Positions 60,812 to 64,000 of a stretch of 64,000 nt of DNA are shown piece by piece (the first letter of the stretch is position 1; each line of letters begins with the position of its first letter). The position numbers and the translations under genes are program-made. Source of the stretch: Actinobaculum sp. 313 (GTDB lineage: Bacteria > Actinomycetota > Actinomycetes > Actinomycetales > Actinomycetaceae); NCBI RefSeq assembly GCF_003073475.1, contig NZ_CP029033.1, forward strand, positions 1,488,001 through 1,552,000. Direction: 5' to 3'. A model generated the notes under the pieces. The model ran no database searches. It saw only the letters and a program-made list of their open reading frames with translations, and was not told the origin of the DNA.

Positions 60812-62107
60812 ATGTTCCATAAGAAACCGGTAGCACTTGCTTCCCTCGCGCTTGTCCCCGCGCTCGCACTCGTTGGGTGCAGTTCGCAGGGCAGCCACTC
60901 CAGCGGCGATGGCCCGCTTGAAATCACCCTGTGGACCCATTCGGCGGGTAACGAGGGCGAAATGGAAGTCGTCACTCAGATCATTGACGACTTCAACGCG
61001 TCACAGGACGACTACAAGGTGGTCCGCCAGGACTTCCCCCAGGATGCCTACAACGATTCCGTTCAGGGAGCCGCAGCCTCCGGCGACTTGCCCTGCATCA
61101 TGGACGTGGATGCGCCCGTCATGCCCAATTGGGCTAACAACGGCTGGCTTGTTCCGAGTGGTCTAACGGAGGAGGACACCGCTGACTTCCTCCCCTCGAC
61201 CGTCGGCACATATGACGGTGAGATCTATTCCATCGGGTTCTGGGACGTCAATACGGTCCTCTTCACACGCGCCTCCGTTCTCGAGGCGAACGATATTCGG
61301 GTTCCCACCGTCGATGAGCCATGGACCGCAGATGAATTCGCCGACGCCGAAAAGAAGATCCAAGCCTCCGGCGAATTCGACTACGTCATCGACTGGGGCA
61401 CCGGTTCTTCCGGCGAGTGGTGGCCCTACGCCTACTCGCCGCTTCTGCAGAGCTTCGGCGGCGATCTGGTTGACCGTAGCGACTACAGCACCGCCGACGG
61501 TGTTCTGAATGGACCCGAGGCGCAGAAATTCGGCGCCTGGTTCCAAGATCAATTCGCCCAGGGATACGCGTCCAAGTCGGGCGCACAGGACCGGACCGAA
61601 TTCAAGGACGGCAAAGTCGCCATGCACTATGACGGCATCTGGGAGTACGCCGAGGGCTACGAGGCATACGGTGACGATCTTGTCGTTGCTCCCCTGCCCG
61701 ACTTCGGCAACGGCTCGAAGGCCGGCGTGGGCTCCTGGCAGACCGGCCTGAGCCAGGCATGCACGGCAGAACAGAAGGAGGGCGGCCTCGCCTACCTGAA
61801 GTTCGCGATGAAGGATGAGTACATCGCCCAGTTCTCCGACGTTACCTCCCTTATCCCGGCAACGGAGAGCGCAGCCGAACTCACAACGAAGGGCTACTAC
61901 GGTGAGGGCAAACCGCTCCAGATTGCTCAAGAAGTCTCTGACAAGTACGGCGAAGTTCGACCGGTCACGCCTGGCTACCCCGTGATCAGCTCGGTCTTCG
62001 AAAAGGGACTGCAGGACATTATGAACGGTTCCGACGTCAAGTCCACCGAAGACCAGATGGTTGTCGAGATCGACGCCGATATTGAATCGGCCGGCTACAA
62101 CAACTAG
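60812..62107 (+). CDS. sugar ABC transporter substrate-binding lipoprotein
   Basis: An extracellular solute-binding protein family 1 (MalE-like). The 431 residues start with a lipoprotein signal peptide with lipobox LVGC and the acylated Cys at 23. Features are EITLWTHSAGNEGEMEVVTQ after the signal, YSIGFWDVNTVLFTR and GKVAMHYDGIWEYAEGY, usual for sugar-binding proteins. GGAAGG is 8 bases before the ATG. It is the first gene of the operon, behind the LacI-type operators. The sugar cannot be read; an alpha-glucoside, maltodextrin or trehalose is likely from the neighbourhood only. Confidence 0.92.
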   Translation: MFHKKPVALASLALVPALALVGCSSQGSHSSGDGPLEITLWTHSAGNEGEMEVVTQIIDDFNASQDDYKVVRQDFPQDAYNDSVQGAAASGDLPCIMDVDAPVMPNWANNGWLVPSGLTEEDTADFLPSTVGTYDGEIYSIGFWDVNTVLFTRASVLEANDIRVPTVDEPWTADEFADAEKKIQASGEFDYVIDWGTGSSGEWWPYAYSPLLQSFGGDLVDRSDYSTADGVLNGPEAQKFGAWFQDQFAQGYASKSGAQDRTEFKDGKVAMHYDGIWEYAEGYEAYGDDLVVAPLPDFGNGSKAGVGSWQTGLSQACTAEQKEGGLAYLKFAMKDEYIAQFSDVTSLIPATESAAELTTKGYYGEGKPLQIAQEVSDKYGEVRPVTPGYPVISSVFEKGLQDIMNGSDVKSTEDQMVVEIDADIESAGYNN

Positions 62108-62111
62108 GAGC

Positions 62112-62144
62112 ATTCGGGGGCGGGATGAGTTTCTGCCCCCGAAT
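62112..62144 (+). repeat. intercistronic hairpin after the binding protein gene
   Basis: attcgggggc (62112-62121) and gccccgaat with one more c (62135-62144, gcccccgaat) form a perfect 10-bp stem with a 13-nt loop, directly after the stop codon. Like the malE-malF case it may protect the upstream mRNA or end part of the transcripts, giving more binding protein than permease. Confidence 0.65.
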
Positions 62145-62164
62145 CTCACGTGGTAGGAGAAACA

Positions 62165-63088
62165 ATGTCAACCACACAGGCGGCACCCGCCGCTCCCGAG
62201 GAAGCGGCGCCGCTACCCATGCGGCGTTCCCGCTTACATAACAACGAGCGTCGTGCCGGTATCGGTTTCACAGCCCCGGCCGTCCTATTGATCGTCGTCT
62301 TCCTCGTCATCCCGGTTCTACTGTCATTCGCGCTTGGCTTCACCAATGCGCGAATGGGTTCGATGGAGAACCCGGGATTCACTGGATTGACCAATTTCGT
62401 TCGCGCGCTCACGAAGGACCCGACATTCTGGGACGCACTGCGCAATATCGCAATATTCGTACTCGTCGTCGTCCCCCTGCAGGGCGGGCTCGGACTTGTT
62501 CTTGCCCTGCTTGTCAACCAGAAGATCAGGGGCATCACCACCTTCCGGGTCGTCTTCTTCATGCCGGTGGTCACTTCCATGGTGGTCGTGTCCATGCTGT
62601 GGAAGTTCATGTACCAGAAAGACGGCCTCATAAACGCGATAACGGGCTTGAACGTTGACTGGCTCAATGAGACGCACACGGCCCTGCCGGCCGTCATTGT
62701 CATGTCGGTCTGGCAGGGCGTCGGCTTTCAAATGATCCTGTGGCTGTCCGGACTCCAGTCCATCAATCACGATCTGTACGAAGCGGCCTCCCTCGACGGC
62801 GCCGGCAGATGGCAGCAATTCCGCAACGTCACAATGCCGGGACTGCGCCCCACCTTTGTTTTCATTTTCATTACCATCACGATCTCAGCATTCTCGCTAT
62901 TCACACAGATTGATGTGATGACCAACGGCGGCCCGTCAAACGCGACAACCACCCTCGTGTACCACATCATTCAAATGGGTAGCTCGCGCGGCGATGTCGG
63001 ATATGGATCGGCGCTCTCGCTGATCTTCTTCGTCATCGTACTGGCGGTCACCTTGCTGCAGCGGTTCCTGACCAGAGAAGAGGACTGA
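62165..63088 (+). CDS. ABC sugar permease, MalF/UgpA type
   Basis: Inner-membrane subunit with about six helices; 307 residues from ATG 62165 (AGGAG 5 bases upstream). The first 30 residues are soluble. The EAA loop that contacts the ATPase is EAASLDGAGRWQQFRNVTMP. Helices include VLLIVVFLVIPVLLSFALGF and FVFIFITITISAFSLF. No ATPase gene is in the window, so a shared MsiK-type ATPase is possible, as is usual in actinobacteria. One base separates it from the next permease gene. Confidence 0.93.
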   Translation: MSTTQAAPAAPEEAAPLPMRRSRLHNNERRAGIGFTAPAVLLIVVFLVIPVLLSFALGFTNARMGSMENPGFTGLTNFVRALTKDPTFWDALRNIAIFVLVVVPLQGGLGLVLALLVNQKIRGITTFRVVFFMPVVTSMVVVSMLWKFMYQKDGLINAITGLNVDWLNETHTALPAVIVMSVWQGVGFQMILWLSGLQSINHDLYEAASLDGAGRWQQFRNVTMPGLRPTFVFIFITITISAFSLFTQIDVMTNGGPSNATTTLVYHIIQMGSSRGDVGYGSALSLIFFVIVLAVTLLQRFLTREED

Positions 63089-63089
63089 C

Positions 63090-64000
63090 ATGTCAACGAC
63101 AATTGCACCGCCGCAGCCATTACCTGCATCGGTTATCGAGCAGAGCAGGTCCGAGGTCAAGAGAGGCAAATGGTGGACGTATATTCCGCTGGCACTGCTG
63201 GCGCTCTCGTTCATGTTGCCGTTGCTCTTCATGCTTTCCTCGTCGCTGAAGCCACGAGACCAGATCCTCTCCGATCTGACCTCCTGGAAGGCCTTCCTAC
63301 CGGTAGGCGACCTGTCCCTCGATAATTTCACCGCCATGTTCAACCGCGTCCCGGCGGGGCGCTTCATGTTGAACTCGATCATCATCACCACGCTCGTCGT
63401 GGTTCTCGGCCTGCTGGTCAATTCAATGGCAGGATTCGCACTGGCCCGGCTTCGTTTCCGTGGACGCACGGTCTTGCTGTCGGCGATTATCGCCACGCTG
63501 ATCGTTCCCTTCGAGACCTACGCCATCCCAATGGTGTACTGGGTGAACAGACTGCCGCGTATAGTGCTCTACTCGGACGGATTCGCCATTGAACAGGGAT
63601 GGTCGAACAGCTACGAGGTCCTGATCATTCCGTTCATTGCCAGCGCGTTCTCAATCTTCTTGTTTACGCAGGCATACAAGTCTGTGCCACGGGAGATTGA
63701 CGAGGCCGCGAGGCTCGACGGCGCCAGCTGGTTCCGCGTCTACCGCTCGGTGGTGTCGCCGCTGATCAAACCCACCTTTGCCACAGCGGCGATTCTGACG
63801 TTCCTCCCACAGTGGAATTCGTACCTTTGGCCACTGCTGGTTGTGCAGAAGGAGGAAATGCGCCCTGTACAGGTGGGGATGCGCTACTTCTTCGCCTCCG
63901 GAACAGCCGAGGGTACACCGTGGGGTCAGATCATGGCGTACACGAGCCTGATTACCGTGCCGGTGATCATCGTGTTCGTGATCTTCCAGAAACAGTTCAT
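63090..64000 (+). CDS. ABC sugar permease, MalG/UgpE type (partial)
   Basis: Starts at ATG 63090 one base after the preceding stop and stays open to the window end, so the last codons are cut off (about 303 residues seen). Helices such as YIPLALLALSFMLPLLFMLS, the loop NSIIITTLVVVLGLLVNSMA and the EAA motif EIDEAARLDGASWFRVYRSV are clear. MalG-type proteins have about 270-300 residues, so little is missing. With MalF-type and binding protein it forms one importer. Confidence 0.9.
   Translation, partial: MSTTIAPPQPLPASVIEQSRSEVKRGKWWTYIPLALLALSFMLPLLFMLSSSLKPRDQILSDLTSWKAFLPVGDLSLDNFTAMFNRVPAGRFMLNSIIITTLVVVLGLLVNSMAGFALARLRFRGRTVLLSAIIATLIVPFETYAIPMVYWVNRLPRIVLYSDGFAIEQGWSNSYEVLIIPFIASAFSIFLFTQAYKSVPREIDEAARLDGASWFRVYRSVVSPLIKPTFATAAILTFLPQWNSYLWPLLVVQKEEMRPVQVGMRYFFASGTAEGTPWGQIMAYTSLITVPVIIVFVIFQKQF

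Noticed and set aside
61163-62149. 328-residue minus-strand ORF opposite the binding protein gene
   Set aside because: Antisense shadow of a well-supported lipoprotein gene.

Overview
The window is a chromosomal segment of a high-GC Gram-positive bacterium (Actinobacteria). The 16S and 23S rRNA genes, the leaderless-type promoters and the gene order all fit the order Actinomycetales, probably near Actinomycetaceae. I cannot name a genus without a search. From memory, three blocks are co-linear with Mycobacterium tuberculosis: nadK-tlyA-(small ORF)-HAD-TPR protein ... tyrS-mpg (Rv1695-Rv1688); the arginine cluster (Rv1652-Rv1659); and hisS-MBL-relA-apt-secFD-yajC-ruvBAC-yebC-pimA-patA-pgsA-thrS (Rv2580c-Rv2614c).

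Layout. Bases 1-5.2 kb (minus strand) hold nadK, tlyA, a 49-residue ORF, a NagD-type HAD phosphatase and a TPR protein whose N-terminal half is an Arg/Asp/Gly-rich low-complexity region built from a 363-bp tandem repeat. From 5.2 to 11.6 kb is one rRNA operon (16S-23S-5S, minus strand) with two well-matched SigA promoters and a 3' hairpin. From 11.9 to 24.7 kb come tyrS, a stand-alone EVE-like protein, mpg, and arginine biosynthesis (argH, argF, argG, argR, argD, argB, argJ, argC) with a flavin reductase inside. argCJBDR are joined by 4-bp overlaps. argF is displaced, inverted and of the ArgI/ArcB type.

From 24.7 to 31.9 kb are a pair of membrane-associated dynamin-like GTPases behind hisS, a frameshifted metallo-beta-lactamase hydrolase and a DUF349 protein. 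From 32 to 50.8 kb are relA, apt, secF, secD, yajC, ruvB, ruvA, ruvC, yebC, a Nudix hydrolase, a PrsW-type membrane protease, a LemA-like protein, the phosphatidylinositol mannoside genes pimA-patA-pgsA, and thrS. From 52.1 to 52.6 kb lie four tRNA genes (Val-GAC, Cys, Gly, Val-CAC). From 53.2 to 60.4 kb, glgX (treX), treY and treZ form a glycogen-to-trehalose route. From 60.7 kb to the end is a sugar ABC transporter (binding lipoprotein, MalF-type permease, truncated MalG-type permease) behind a promoter with two LacI-type operators.

Most genes are housekeeping. The observations most worth checking are the exact 363-bp repeats in the TPR gene, the argF replacement, a set of putative leaderless promoters (argC, argF, argH, relA, ruvC, treY), the MBL frameshift, the EVE-like protein, a 24-bp perfect palindrome at ruvC, an attenuator-like set of inverted repeats before glgX, and the LacI-type operators at the ABC transporter. 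I found no CRISPR array, prophage or insertion sequence, and nothing that I can call a new multi-gene system with confidence.
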